Source: an uncultured Cytophagales bacterium
GTDB lineage: Bacteria > Bacteroidota > Bacteroidia > Cytophagales > Thermonemataceae
Assembly: GCA_937911505.1 (NCBI GenBank)
Contig: CALEMF010000067.1
Location: forward strand, 1 to 41,880
Direction of reading: 5' to 3'
DNA: 41,880 nt
In this document: piece by piece, positions 16,301 to 24,815 of the stretch
Position numbering within the stretch: the stretch's first letter is position 1
Layout: the number at the start of each line of letters is the position of its first letter
The notes under the pieces: generated by a model
The model's input: the letters and a program-made list of their open reading frames with translations, nothing else
Told to the model about the DNA's origin: nothing
Databases searched by the model: none
Position numbers and translations under genes: made by a program

Positions 16301-19300
16301 AAACTCATCTCCCAGTTCGATATCTTCTACCACACGAATGATGTAATCTCCTCCTGTCAGTGCTAATGGAATGGTGAGCACAATAGGGCTGCTGGTACCT
16401 ACTCCTGTCGCCACTACTGTGTTGTTGTTATTGATATCAATCAGCTCTGCCCGCCAGCGATTGCTACTGGCACAAAAGAGCTCAAAGGGTACAGCAATCG
16501 TTTGACCTGTGCAAAGGTTGCTTTCTTCGAGGGGCATTAACAATAGATCAGGGTCTATACGACTGAAGTCTGTTTCACCGTAATTAGCAAATCCGCCACT
16601 ACTTAGTCGTGTATAGGTATAATTATTTAGTAAGTAAATGCTCTCATCTTTCAGGTCAAAATCTACGTTACTGTAAACTTCAGCGGTATTCTTTTGCCAT
16701 AACGTAAGACCAGAGGAAGTCGACTTAGATAAGTAGTTGTTATCTAGCCAATAAACACCTTTTTCATCCTTGGAGAGTAACATTTTTGTAAATGGTTCCG
16801 GAATTAGAGTAGGATCATTCTTAGGAAATTTTTCTGCAAATCTAGTACTTACCCAGGAGAGGTCTTCATTCACATCCAGCGTAGCTAATAAGCGATTATC
16901 ATTATCAGATAGTAGTTCACCTAAGAAAGTAGAGCTTTGATTAGGTGCATAAGTGGAAGAAAAAATAACTTCTCCATTTTGATTAAAGTCAATACGAGGA
17001 TGGAAATAGCGATTTATAGTGTTGGAAGGTCTGGTATTCAACAGCAACCTATGGTCTAATACACTTCCCGCATCAGAGAATTTTATTAGAAAAATTCTAC
17101 TTCTGTCTAAGGGAGGAATGGTAGTGCCGTCACCTAGTATGATGGGATCTCTCAATCTATCAATCACATGTGTCACGTAACCGTACGTTCCATCAGGACT
17201 GATAGCTATGTCATCTTCGTAAGAAGAGTTAGAACTTACTTTCTGCATCCATAAAACTTGTCCAGTGGGACTAACCTTCAAGATGCAATGACTTGACTCT
17301 AGATTATCCTCACCTATTGAAAAACTACCAAAAGTTAGCTTTCCCGTAAAACCAGTACTTACGTAAAGATTTCCCGAAAGATCAGTTTCCATCGCAGTGT
17401 GAGCAGTTACACGAGAGGTTGACTCACCTCTCAATACCCATTCTAAGCTACCATTGGTAGTATACTTAGCAATCACTTTACCGTATACATCTTCATTAAA
17501 GCTGAGACTATCATCATCCACAAAGACTATTTGTTTGAAGTTTCCATTACCACTGATGAATAGATTTTCTTGACTTTCATCTAAAGTAATTGATAGATGC
17601 CCACCATACAAAAGTTGTATATATTTAGACCAAATTAAAGAACCATTTGCATCTACCTTTACAAGAAAAGTACCTCGATCACCATTGATTATAGTATTGC
17701 CGTCTATGATAGCTTCATTTGAGAACTCTCCACATATGTAGCTGCTCCCATCATTATCTGTTACCATCTCGATTTGAGAGATATTATAAAAGTATCCTCC
17801 ATCAATAAATAATTCTTTTGTCCAACTACTACAGGCAATCAAGTCTACATTTTCTGTAAAACCTAGCTCAGAAGTATTGCCTTGGCTATCAGTAGCCGTT
17901 GCTTGTACATAACCAGCCCTATTGTCTAAGGGCAGGTCAGCCACTACTTGTCCACTTTCATCAGCGGTAAAAGCCCCAAAGTAACTAAGGGCATGCTGAG
18001 GAGCATCTCCACCAAAGATATCGACCCGATCACTTGGTGAGGCATTGACAATGACTCGATAGTTACCATTCTCTATTTTTGACACATCAATTGTAGGCGC
18101 AGCTTTGCTATTATTACCATTATTTGAGAGTTGAATCTTCTGACTCTCATTCAAATAGCTTAAATTATTACTTAAGTCGATCTTTTTCGCCCCATCAATA
18201 ACAATCCCTTGTCTACCATTATAAAAAAGATAATTGGGATTCTGAGAGACATCACCAATGTTAATGTTACTCGCATTACTCGATACTTTAATACCACTTC
18301 CTTTGTTTCCGAAGTTATACGACCTTTTCCGATCAGTACCAATGACATTACCAAATATTTTGTAGTTATTTCCTGAAGCTGCAGTCGCACTTATCAATAA
18401 ACCATCATTATTATTACCACTTATTAGGTTATTGGTAATTTCAACTACATCACAACGTGACAATTCAATACCAATCTCATTTGGAAGAATCCTTGAGATG
18501 CCAGATTCATTGATTTCTACTCCTACTTGGTTGTTCTTAATATAAAGTCCAATGATACCAGCAGCATAGATACCTCTTCCTTCCTGTACATTATCATGCC
18601 CAACAATTGCATTACCTTCTTCAACTTCTTCTCCCCCAATATGAATATCGTAAGCTTGCCCAGTGGTAGAAAGTAAACCGATACCTACCTCACTATTGCC
18701 TATACCATCTGCTGTCCAAGAAGAGATACTGGTTCCAATAAGGTTACTTTTAATATAAATTTGATGAGATTCTTCCACTAAGATACCAAAACCATTATTT
18801 CCAGATATTACATTTCCTTGGTTAGGTTTTCCAATGAAAATATCACTATTACCATCTTGTATGTAGACCCCTCCCTTACCATTACCCGTCCAGCCAGGAC
18901 TACTATTCGAATACAAACCTATAGTATTGCCAAAAAGCTCTATGTTTTGATTCCCAAATACTACGTGAATACCATAATCTGTCTGACCATAAATCCTATT
19001 CCCAAAAGAGACAGTCGCGCCACCACCAATATTAATGTCGTTACAATAGTTCAGAACAATCCCTTCTCTATTATCAACAATTGTATTTGTCACAATCTCA
19101 ATTGCTGAGGAAGAAGATATATCTAGGGCAATATTGTTTCCAATAAATGTATTACCGAAAATAGTGCAATTGTTTGACTGTACAGTAATGGCACGATTGA
19201 AACCTTGCAGCGTTAAATGATAGATGCCACTTCCACTAGCTGTCTCAGTTATATAAGTACCTGACAAACTGCTATTACCAATTATTTTCATGAATGCATT

Positions 19301-19537
19301 TCGACCATCAATAATTACCGGTGCTGTAATATTGGGTAGGGTAGATTGCAAAGTAATTGTTTGCCGCTCTATCCCAAATTCAATCACCGAAGCGTCAGGA
19401 TCGTTGTTGGCTTCAATGATGGCTTGGCGCAGCGATCCTGGGCCGCTATCGTTGGTATTGGTTACCGTAAAGGTGGACTGCCCCCAACTGTAGGCGGTAG
19501 TAAGGAGAAGGGTGAGTATGATTAATAACTTTTTCAT
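10301..19537 (-). CDS. Giant secreted Rhs/YD polymorphic toxin with metallopeptidase-like tip
   Basis: This encodes 3078 residues. Residues 1-20 are a Sec signal peptide ending in SWGQ. Residues ~25-540 resemble a right-handed parallel beta-helix (GSLRQAIIEAN start, then many N-G-I/N-x-I turns). Residues ~565-990 look like propeller repeats (GEFSNEAIIDG, then LVKVDANGSLIWSKYI). Residues ~995-1915 are Ig-like adhesin domains. Residues ~1990-2790 are the YD/RHS core, starting at YYDRAGRLTKTVPPAG. The RHS-associated core follows (EYDSRTARRWNLDP, then AGNPIIYNDILGD, ~2800-2850). The last ~225 residues are the variable toxin. They contain LFHEITSHILLHH, an HEXXXH arrangement (H2996, E2997, H3001) like that of M49 peptidases rather than the usual HEXXH. 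No T9SS tail is present. The start ATG has a clear signal peptide. Confidence 0.85.
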   Translation of the reverse strand: MKKLLIILTLLLTTAYSWGQSTFTVTNTNDSGPGSLRQAIIEANNDPDASVIEFGIERQTITLQSTLPNITAPVIIDGRNAFMKIIGNSSLSGTYITETASGSGIYHLTLQGFNRAITVQSNNCTIFGNTFIGNNIALDISSSSAIEIVTNTIVDNREGIVLNYCNDINIGGGATVSFGNRIYGQTDYGIHVVFGNQNIELFGNTIGLYSNSSPGWTGNGKGGVYIQDGNSDIFIGKPNQGNVISGNNGFGILVEESHQIYIKSNLIGTSISSWTADGIGNSEVGIGLLSTTGQAYDIHIGGEEVEEGNAIVGHDNVQEGRGIYAAGIIGLYIKNNQVGVEINESGISRILPNEIGIELSRCDVVEITNNLISGNNNDGLLISATAASGNNYKIFGNVIGTDRKRSYNFGNKGSGIKVSSNASNINIGDVSQNPNYLFYNGRQGIVIDGAKKIDLSNNLSYLNESQKIQLSNNGNNSKAAPTIDVSKIENGNYRVIVNASPSDRVDIFGGDAPQHALSYFGAFTADESGQVVADLPLDNRAGYVQATATDSQGNTSELGFTENVDLIACSSWTKELFIDGGYFYNISQIEMVTDNDGSSYICGEFSNEAIIDGNTIINGDRGTFLVKVDANGSLIWSKYIQLLYGGHLSITLDESQENLFISGNGNFKQIVFVDDDSLSFNEDVYGKVIAKYTTNGSLEWVLRGESTSRVTAHTAMETDLSGNLYVSTGFTGKLTFGSFSIGEDNLESSHCILKVSPTGQVLWMQKVSSNSSYEDDIAISPDGTYGYVTHVIDRLRDPIILGDGTTIPPLDRSRIFLIKFSDAGSVLDHRLLLNTRPSNTINRYFHPRIDFNQNGEVIFSSTYAPNQSSTFLGELLSDNDNRLLATLDVNEDLSWVSTRFAEKFPKNDPTLIPEPFTKMLLSKDEKGVYWLDNNYLSKSTSSGLTLWQKNTAEVYSNVDFDLKDESIYLLNNYTYTRLSSGGFANYGETDFSRIDPDLLLMPLEESNLCTGQTIAVPFELFCASSNRWRAELIDINNNNTVVATGVGTSSPIVLTIPLALTGGDYIIRVVEDIELGDEFIGSSNYLTVNISVSTLALAPLEEVDYCASQVVPYSFTESCPNPSLSYQLELSLPDQELFGTPPQVIAIDVAPSGEFTLPTDLVTGTYYVRVASSNGLYSNNQTLTIVGGTPQITLAGYSGDTGNNTTNGTESCSASAGNLSFEVGCPTEGSDYEVQLSSLNSTTFAANPPVLGSGEASPIAVSNLPTEAGTYYLRVVSSEGVTSDLLPIDIKAPLEMPTVTINPGDNSSQYCEGLPLRIVATGNPAYTYEWTIEGQTYFGRDITHTPSSDERLRIELIISYQGCSLEVPVERLDITKSPSITIEEVNNPSCGDASDGRIEFRLGGYILYNYELYRNGNLYTESTPSWSSFTGSLRYRDLPAGIYTLEASFDLAGPVDGCSVTSAPVELTGQGPTLSEVCLSKIPCSNGTAVSAPTLSFQVSYPNDPVGTGSQYQYQVFKEGQSTPFVSGLTNANANISLDPADLVAGELLRLEVAATLDCSDGNCSQYTPYCAVSQYVRVENPQLTLTLPPSSESSDNPVYYTCIEDDTYTLPVALTDNLGTCDVTSDLRLVLYDNSNPASRVVVETITSPSHDFTLAAGQYLLEGHLDAYGCMIQQAFAIKSLENVTLDVLLNPLTCDDGGEALVVIEGYSGDSQAITYTWQKEEAGSWVTLVDENSNPLVGSSVSDLEAGNYQVMVQFAIPGNSATCEVTEAFTIEGRPIVENFLLSNSDDAGSLTCTLRGSAEINFQASLPSHTPTSGTYQVAWHYLEVQLDENGEPLLDETTGEPITQDLQIFTEEVISVEEAGVYTIASYLPEKHFKAGQYYLVVTDETGCVFEMTPPQLIEKPGVEREYILCLTWGTPTLPPVEEDEEVTELPTIAASDAKGTLLEKVNQCVTAQVEGIALAVEAACSNTQGTLSFAYQQATYHYTLYYYDRAGRLTKTVPPAGVRPLSVVSRDNRPAHTMATTYDYNSLQQLVYQNTPDGGETKLLYDRKGQLRFSENERQRDSNQYSYSVYDELGRVVEVGQQTKTEGSALPNFDYTSSNPNSISATNEALLNDPAQATFPSGATGNSEQTFTVYNTPKEGVYYYSEDQPQRYLENRVSYTYTINKGDSDTTQAVYTYYSYDIHGNVAWMIQDLPGIPKMYVAYDYDLISGKVTQVRYNEGSQDQFFHRYRYDEDNRLVEVRTSRDGLLWDKEALYDYYKHGPLKRLELGEDHLQGLDYVYTLHGWLKGINSPTHQQDVGKDGQSIESRFAADLFGMALHYYRGDYKNKDANNPFDQSSNLAYQISNADGEEQELFNGNIAAWSHHMQRYQPGSGGQPATWQSEAITSTYRYDQLNRIKSSRERQWNGTSTSWASPSNVHATNYSYDQNGNITQLQRRDAAGNLLDNITYTYETDENGNKINRLQEVNDPTVTADPSDIEGKHGFTYDQQGNLSRDEKEKTNIDWNNQNKVHQVRQEEADKAHITFRYDAAGNRIEKEVNRNDLLPDGSRSYADPTKVVTTYYVRDAQGNVMSIYEKTHRQKEDGSYESVLTQKETYLYGSDRLGVERQAKVVGITQSASAAEAVDAEIAEIAAPEVVNTNSDTPPTSNGLLPNGDEVIVEPTSKDQYEDRSYWVLTTPGGVLDLAEGFEVNVNNAEGFFAEVAEWEDIRTEEEVYVSRIVGKKQYELKDHLSNVRVVLSDQKEVVNIDETAGTYEQRAKVLSYNSFYPYGTSKSSYNRLASRFSFNSQERTPEINDNHYTALFWEYDSRTARRWNLDPKPNPSISQYNVFAGNPIIYNDILGDTIYFVNNKGEVMNLKRANEASTYLRRDVLLRTPDGKEILEKYENSSLHDIYITTSPVNSRSAGVTLYEGSKLLNENNNIDIFSNIGSFDEKEAIANVAQLANFDGVEVKNPDTKFSLISINEYYLEGKGNFKKYDDYDKAETLFHEITSHILLHHVGDGDRQHKIYGGTYTGIDRKDIREGSRAYKIGQQLRLLRRQDRILNMGKESFEKMKVIQPDNTKVGSGQGF
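11234..12442 (-). repeat. Rhs-core duplication, copy in the intact effector
   Basis: This is the partner of 7505-8704. It encodes the last third of the YD-repeat region. Identity stops at the point where the two toxin-specific ends begin, so this block is the natural substrate for homologous exchange of C-terminal cassettes. Confidence 0.85.
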
Positions 19538-19634
19538 AGTGTGTAAGTGTAGTGTATGCTTATCAACTAATTTTTTTAAAAGTTTAAGGTTACTTGACAG
19601 TAAAGTATATAGTGTAATGTTTAATGAAACATCC

Positions 19635-19662
19635 GTTCATTTTTCCTTGATGAAAAACGAAC
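19635..19662. other. Stem-loop between the operon and the Rhs effector gene
   Basis: GTTCATTTTTC (19635-19645) pairs with GAAAAACGAAC (19652-19662), 11 bp with one mismatch and a 6-nt loop. It is the only clear structure in the 215-bp gap. It could attenuate or separate transcription of the effector from the operon that ends at 19753. There is no clean T-run on the minus strand after it, so a terminator call is weak. No consensus Bacteroidota promoter is visible in this gap. Confidence 0.4.
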
Positions 19663-19752
19663 CAAAAAATCAAGAAAATCCAAAGCTTCCACCCACTTAT
19701 AGAATGTTTCAAGATTAGTGCATCAATAAAATCGTGCATGTTGCAAGGAATT

Positions 19753-22700
19753 TTACTCGTTAGTCACTTCTTCTACTTCGTTTCCTTCGGGATCTAGCGT
19801 GGTAGAAAGCTTCATTTTTAAAGGCGCTGACTTGTATTCAGGCATATGATCGGGATCAGTCGTTGTGTTATCCGTTGGAATCAACTGGCTCGCAGGCGGA
19901 CAATCGCCTGTTTCGCAGGCCAACGTTTCTATATTACCTGGTCCTTCACAGAAGGATCGGATATCCATTTGCAATACAAAATCTACTACTTCTTTGCGAC
20001 GCAACCACTCACAATAGGAATAGGCAGGCCCTTCGGTACAATCGGTAATAGGCAATGGGTCTTGACCCGCGTAATTGGTAGAAAGGGTATAGTCGATTCC
20101 GTCTGGATTGGCAGAAGGCGTAAAGACTTCCAGTGTGTTGGAGATTTCCCCACTTTCTGGCTTTCTGTGGTACATCTCGGCAGCAGTACTCGCACAACCC
20201 GCTTCATCAGGTTTAGCCACGCCGTACTCTACCCGCGATACATTTCGGATCAGCTCCCCTTCTTTATCTACATAGCCTAAGTTCCATATTTGTGTTATAT
20301 TGGTTTCATCTAATCGCTTGAGGTTGGTGTAAGGGTCTCTACAACCACCAGAAATACGCCGATAAGTAGAAATCACGCCACGGGCTTGGCATTCTAAGAT
20401 CATGTAATCAACCAGCCGTTCTATGTCATCTTCGGTTACGATGCGCTCATTTTCCCAGATTTCTTCTGCCGAGGCACTCGGTCCAAGGTCTTTTCTACAG
20501 CCTTCTAGTACATAACAGTGTTGTAAAAGGGTATCAATCAAGCGAGCTTTTAATTGGCTACGCTGTTGCGCGCAAGCATTCCACATCTGTTCGTTGAGCT
20601 GATTAATTTCTAGCTCTACTTGGGTTTTATAACGCACGCTAGTGCTTGGCTTAACAAAATTGGTATTGACAAAGCCTTCGTAATCGCTCTCTGCAATCAC
20701 CTGCTCATTTTCCCAAAGCACATACTGTTTAACCAGGTCGCCTGTTTGCTCACTAATGACTTGGTCGAGGTAACCTACAGAAGCAAAATCTCTTACATCT
20801 TCTCCAGCAAGCGTCCAGTCGATGGGTTCTTCTTTTACGTAATTTTGCAACATTGTATAAAGTGTAAAGCGCTGACCAGACGTCCAATCTTGGTGTACTA
20901 CCGAACAGGTAATTTTCCCTACCCCACAAAACTCACATAAACTTCCCTCCTCATTGGGATCAACGATGATCCCATTATCGTCTACTTCGTAAATTTCAGC
21001 GGTGGCAGGTGCGTTATTATTAGCTTCGTAATCTTCATCGTACAAATACACCGCTTTTACCGTTGTTTGCGTTTCTCCACCTGGTAGGTCAGTTGTTTCC
21101 TTGAACTTACGCCAGTTCGGATCATTGAAGCAAGTAAGCAGTTCTAATTGTGGCTCAGAATATTCTACATATTCATAGTACTTGAAAGCATAAACAGGGT
21201 CTTTAATGCGGTTAAAAAGCGTATCGCTTGACATAATGATGATGAAATCGCCTTTGGGTTGATAGCCTCTCAGCGGATCACCATTGTAAGGCGTTACTTT
21301 CTCGATCAGCTCTTCCTTGTGGTCTGCGACATTACCTAAAGGTTCGTTGGGAACGGTATAAGTCACTTCTGTATTTTCATCGGGTGCTAGCGGTGTTGGA
21401 TTATAATCTGTGAGTACCTTGGCAAAGCGATAACCCGTACAGTTAAGAAATTCTTTCACAACATGGTAGTCGAAGTTAATGTCTTTAATGAGGTTGGCTT
21501 CTCCCCCTTCATCACCTTCGCTCCCTACGGCACCTACTTGCATATTGCGCATACGCCTAGAAATTTTCTTTACTTTTCTTCTGACAATCCAGCGGATAAA
21601 GAAGTTACGAGGGATGTTCCCATCAATATGAGGGTCGTGGTTACCGCCTTCATCGTCGATTCTACCTGAAAGATAAAAAGGCGAACCTTCTAGATTAATG
21701 CCTGAAGGAAAGGCTTCTGGACAAGGCAATATCTCTTTGTACATTTCCTTTACAATGCTGAGTTGGTTTACCCAACACTTGAAAAGCTCCTCAGGGTAAT
21801 ACTGGGAAGTTACTTGTCGCCGCTTTCCGTCTACGTCGGCCGCTCCTGTAGTAGGAATGCTGGCTTCATTGGTAATAAAATTTCTTTGGCCGCTCGCACT
21901 GAGGGTAAAAGCAGGATATTGCTCATTACCGCACTCATCTACGTAATTGGCAGGTTTGTTATATACCACCTTGTCTTCACTGTCCATTCCATCGGTGGTA
22001 TATTGGTCGGCTAACATATGGTACACCATCGCATTGAAGGTACCGGGCACGTGCCAACCTTTCATTCCTTTTTGTATGATGCCATAGTAAATGTATTTTA
22101 CTTTGTTTTGCGCCTCCGTTATTTGTTGGGTTACTTCCTCAGGTGTACCTGTAAACATCGCTTCTTCAGGCGCTACTGTATAAGCAGGATAAGGCTCACC
22201 GCTGTATACGTGGTTAGTACCTGGTACACAATCCCAAAAATAGGAATAGGCATAGCCTTCAAAATCAGGGAAGAACTCACTGTAATCCCCATTATTGAGG
22301 ATGAAAGGATTTACCGCATATTTTTCGTCTGCGTCTTTGTCTTCTACCTTCAGGATAGTTAAATCGAAAGGAGGTACATAATCCATCGGAATCGATAGAT
22401 TTTGGCAGCAAGTAGAAGAAATTTTGATAGCATCTGTACCATCTCTAATCACCAAGTGACTTGCGTTGAAGAAAGGTGTGGGTAAGCTATATTTAGTATC
22501 TAACCCTGCATAATACGCTGCCACTTGTTCAGGGGTTTTGGTGGGATCAACGGCTTGTGCAGCTCCTTCTTGCAATTCGGCCTGTAAACCATCTACACGA
22601 TCGAAGAGAGTCTGCCAGTCTTGGTCACATTTTACGTCATCGAGCCACCCGCCTAAAAGACCTGCCAGCGGTTGTATTTCTGCCGCAATGCGTTCTTCGT

Positions 22701-24804
22701 TTTGGTCGATGATGGTTTCTTGTCCTCTTGGAATAAGCTGACTCTCTACCATAAAGGTTCCTACTGGCAACGTAATAGAAGGGAAATTCATCGGGCCATC
22801 GCAAGTAACGGCTACAGGAACAGAAGCCAAACTATAGACATCACCTGTGCCTTGTGCTATCCAAGCAGCAGGTAAGCTTTGTAGATCGGCCGCCTCAAAA
22901 GGGTCTCCATCGATCTTGGCAATCACCACGCGGATATCATAATTACAGGAAGTATTAGCTTCCAAGCAGCCGAGTTCAGTTTCGATCTGGTTACAAGTTA
23001 CTTCGTATTTAATTTCATTAAGGGCAGTAGGCGCTGTAAAAGTGAGCCGCTTACTTCCTACTAAAAAGTTATTCTTCTGGGCATCATTTACAATACGTTC
23101 TTGTACGGTAAAATTATCAACATTCGCGCCATCGACGGGTAGTAAGTTATTGTCTCCATTAAAAGAAAGGCTACTAGCGATAACGTGTCCTTCTTTGGAG
23201 GTGTAACTAATACTCGCCACCCCATTTTGGTCGATGGTGGTTGTTTTAAGCACGGTTTGTGCGTTAGGCGCTTCGTCTCCGAAGAGTCTCACCAGCTCAT
23301 ATTCAGTAGCGGTACTATAAAAAGTACGGATGGTTTTTCCGTCGCCACTATTGGCAGTACCATCCCCAATCATATGTTTTTTCCCTACGCCTGACTGCTC
23401 TTTTACACGACCAGTACCATCATTATAATACAATACGCGTGAGTAAGGAAAGCCCTCGGCATCGGCTACTTGGTCTTTTCCGTCGTAATAGTCGAAGGCA
23501 GTACCATCTTGTTTGATTTTCGCTGGCTTTCTATAGCTCGTATTACCATCAAAATCGTCAATACCATAAAGGTTACCTGCTTCATTCTGTACGAAAGTTT
23601 CTTCGTAGCCATCAAAGCCATTTTCTGAATCGACAGGAACGGGCAAGGTAGTAATGACAGGACGACCACTGTTGTCGTAAAGGGTTTGTGTAACCACCTT
23701 GATCTTCTTAGAAGGCAAATAAGTTTGGCTTTGTCGTACTTGTTGCAAACCATTGGCATAAGAAATAGACTCTGCTACGCGATTCCCCTCGGTAAATGTT
23801 CTGGCATAGATGGTGTTTTTGGCGTCGTCAACGTCTTCGTAGAAGAAAACAGGATATTTTTTGCCTGCATCATCGGTAAGATTTAGGTTGGACGCGGTAA
23901 GCGTTGGGCTTAAGGTGGTAAGCGCCCCATTCGACCAAGTACCATAGTTTTTAGCATTGGCGATGCCTCCTTCGTAGAAAGTACCAATGGGTCTTACGCG
24001 CCATACGTAAAAGCCAGTTCCTTCAGCGATGGTCATCGCAAGGGCATTATCGCTGCTTTGGGTTTCTATGGTAAGGGCTTGTGACCAATCTACTTGAGTT
24101 TTAATTTCTTTATCATCTGCAGTGGTGGTTTCGTCTAAATTATAGAGCCTTAGTAACTGAAACTGGTAATTAGGTACGTAAGTATTGGCATCCCAACGGA
24201 ACAGGTAACTTTTCCCATCGTTGATTTGGGTAAGGTTATTGACAGAAAGGGCACTTACGTCGATACCATAGTCGATTTCATATTGAAGTGTAAGCCGAAT
24301 ATCATTATCTATCACTGCACTTACCACCGTACTAGCAGCACCACTTTTGGTAAAGTTCTCACCAATGATCTCAAACTTTGTTACATCGCTATAGGTCCCA
24401 CCTGTAAAGATCAGATTTTTGATGTCCTTACTGTAGAGCATCTCTGGCGCATTCTGATTGATGTTCAGTTCGCACTGATCACAAAGCGTTACGCTCGTAC
24501 CATCGCTGGCAACAGCCCTTAAAGTAAAATTGAGTGAAGCCTGAAAGGCGGCATCTCCCAGTTGATAATCTTCTCCTAAGTCTAGCTTAATACCTATTCT
24601 AGCTCGCTCTACACGAGAGGTAGGTAGGGTTGAGAAGTTTGGTAATGGAAGTTCATAATTTTCTGCCACTGATGCCTCGCCTTTTACAGTTTGTTCATAA
24701 AGGTAAGTGCCATCCTCGTACACCTGCGTTTGTGCAAAGGTAGTGTAGCTAAAAGCTACGAATATTAGCAGGAGGCTGATCGGGTGTAGTTTTTGGTTGA
24801 TCAT
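19753..24804 (-). CDS. Large secreted YD/Rhs-associated protein (second giant component of the locus)
   Basis: This encodes 1683 residues with a signal peptide (residues 1-25, ending in TTFAQ). The N-terminal ~320 residues contain beta-rich and FnIII-like segments (SYLFRWDANTYVPNYQFQLL). Around residue 370 comes a YD-associated stretch, LYDNSGRPVITTLPVPVD, then GRVKEQSGVGKKH, similar to the opening part of Bacteroidota Rhs proteins. The C-terminal half is large and Cys-containing (ECGNEQYPAF, CTGYRFAKVL, SLCEFCGVGKITCSV) without a family I recognise. It has no RHS-associated core, variable toxin tip or T9SS tail. It starts 11 nt after the 24816-25559 gene, so it is probably co-transcribed. 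It is likely a structural partner of the Rhs effector rather than a toxin itself; that role is inferred. Confidence 0.7.
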   Translation of the reverse strand: MINQKLHPISLLLIFVAFSYTTFAQTQVYEDGTYLYEQTVKGEASVAENYELPLPNFSTLPTSRVERARIGIKLDLGEDYQLGDAAFQASLNFTLRAVASDGTSVTLCDQCELNINQNAPEMLYSKDIKNLIFTGGTYSDVTKFEIIGENFTKSGAASTVVSAVIDNDIRLTLQYEIDYGIDVSALSVNNLTQINDGKSYLFRWDANTYVPNYQFQLLRLYNLDETTTADDKEIKTQVDWSQALTIETQSSDNALAMTIAEGTGFYVWRVRPIGTFYEGGIANAKNYGTWSNGALTTLSPTLTASNLNLTDDAGKKYPVFFYEDVDDAKNTIYARTFTEGNRVAESISYANGLQQVRQSQTYLPSKKIKVVTQTLYDNSGRPVITTLPVPVDSENGFDGYEETFVQNEAGNLYGIDDFDGNTSYRKPAKIKQDGTAFDYYDGKDQVADAEGFPYSRVLYYNDGTGRVKEQSGVGKKHMIGDGTANSGDGKTIRTFYSTATEYELVRLFGDEAPNAQTVLKTTTIDQNGVASISYTSKEGHVIASSLSFNGDNNLLPVDGANVDNFTVQERIVNDAQKNNFLVGSKRLTFTAPTALNEIKYEVTCNQIETELGCLEANTSCNYDIRVVIAKIDGDPFEAADLQSLPAAWIAQGTGDVYSLASVPVAVTCDGPMNFPSITLPVGTFMVESQLIPRGQETIIDQNEERIAAEIQPLAGLLGGWLDDVKCDQDWQTLFDRVDGLQAELQEGAAQAVDPTKTPEQVAAYYAGLDTKYSLPTPFFNASHLVIRDGTDAIKISSTCCQNLSIPMDYVPPFDLTILKVEDKDADEKYAVNPFILNNGDYSEFFPDFEGYAYSYFWDCVPGTNHVYSGEPYPAYTVAPEEAMFTGTPEEVTQQITEAQNKVKYIYYGIIQKGMKGWHVPGTFNAMVYHMLADQYTTDGMDSEDKVVYNKPANYVDECGNEQYPAFTLSASGQRNFITNEASIPTTGAADVDGKRRQVTSQYYPEELFKCWVNQLSIVKEMYKEILPCPEAFPSGINLEGSPFYLSGRIDDEGGNHDPHIDGNIPRNFFIRWIVRRKVKKISRRMRNMQVGAVGSEGDEGGEANLIKDINFDYHVVKEFLNCTGYRFAKVLTDYNPTPLAPDENTEVTYTVPNEPLGNVADHKEELIEKVTPYNGDPLRGYQPKGDFIIIMSSDTLFNRIKDPVYAFKYYEYVEYSEPQLELLTCFNDPNWRKFKETTDLPGGETQTTVKAVYLYDEDYEANNNAPATAEIYEVDDNGIIVDPNEEGSLCEFCGVGKITCSVVHQDWTSGQRFTLYTMLQNYVKEEPIDWTLAGEDVRDFASVGYLDQVISEQTGDLVKQYVLWENEQVIAESDYEGFVNTNFVKPSTSVRYKTQVELEINQLNEQMWNACAQQRSQLKARLIDTLLQHCYVLEGCRKDLGPSASAEEIWENERIVTEDDIERLVDYMILECQARGVISTYRRISGGCRDPYTNLKRLDETNITQIWNLGYVDKEGELIRNVSRVEYGVAKPDEAGCASTAAEMYHRKPESGEISNTLEVFTPSANPDGIDYTLSTNYAGQDPLPITDCTEGPAYSYCEWLRRKEVVDFVLQMDIRSFCEGPGNIETLACETGDCPPASQLIPTDNTTTDPDHMPEYKSAPLKMKLSTTLDPEGNEVEEVTNE

Positions 24805-24815
24805 GGTTCAATGTA

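Noticed and set aside
19600..19625. TATACTTTA as a Bacteroidota -7 element for the effector
   Set aside because: The spacing between TA and TTT does not fit TAnnTTTG, the last base is not G, and no TTTG lies at the correct distance.
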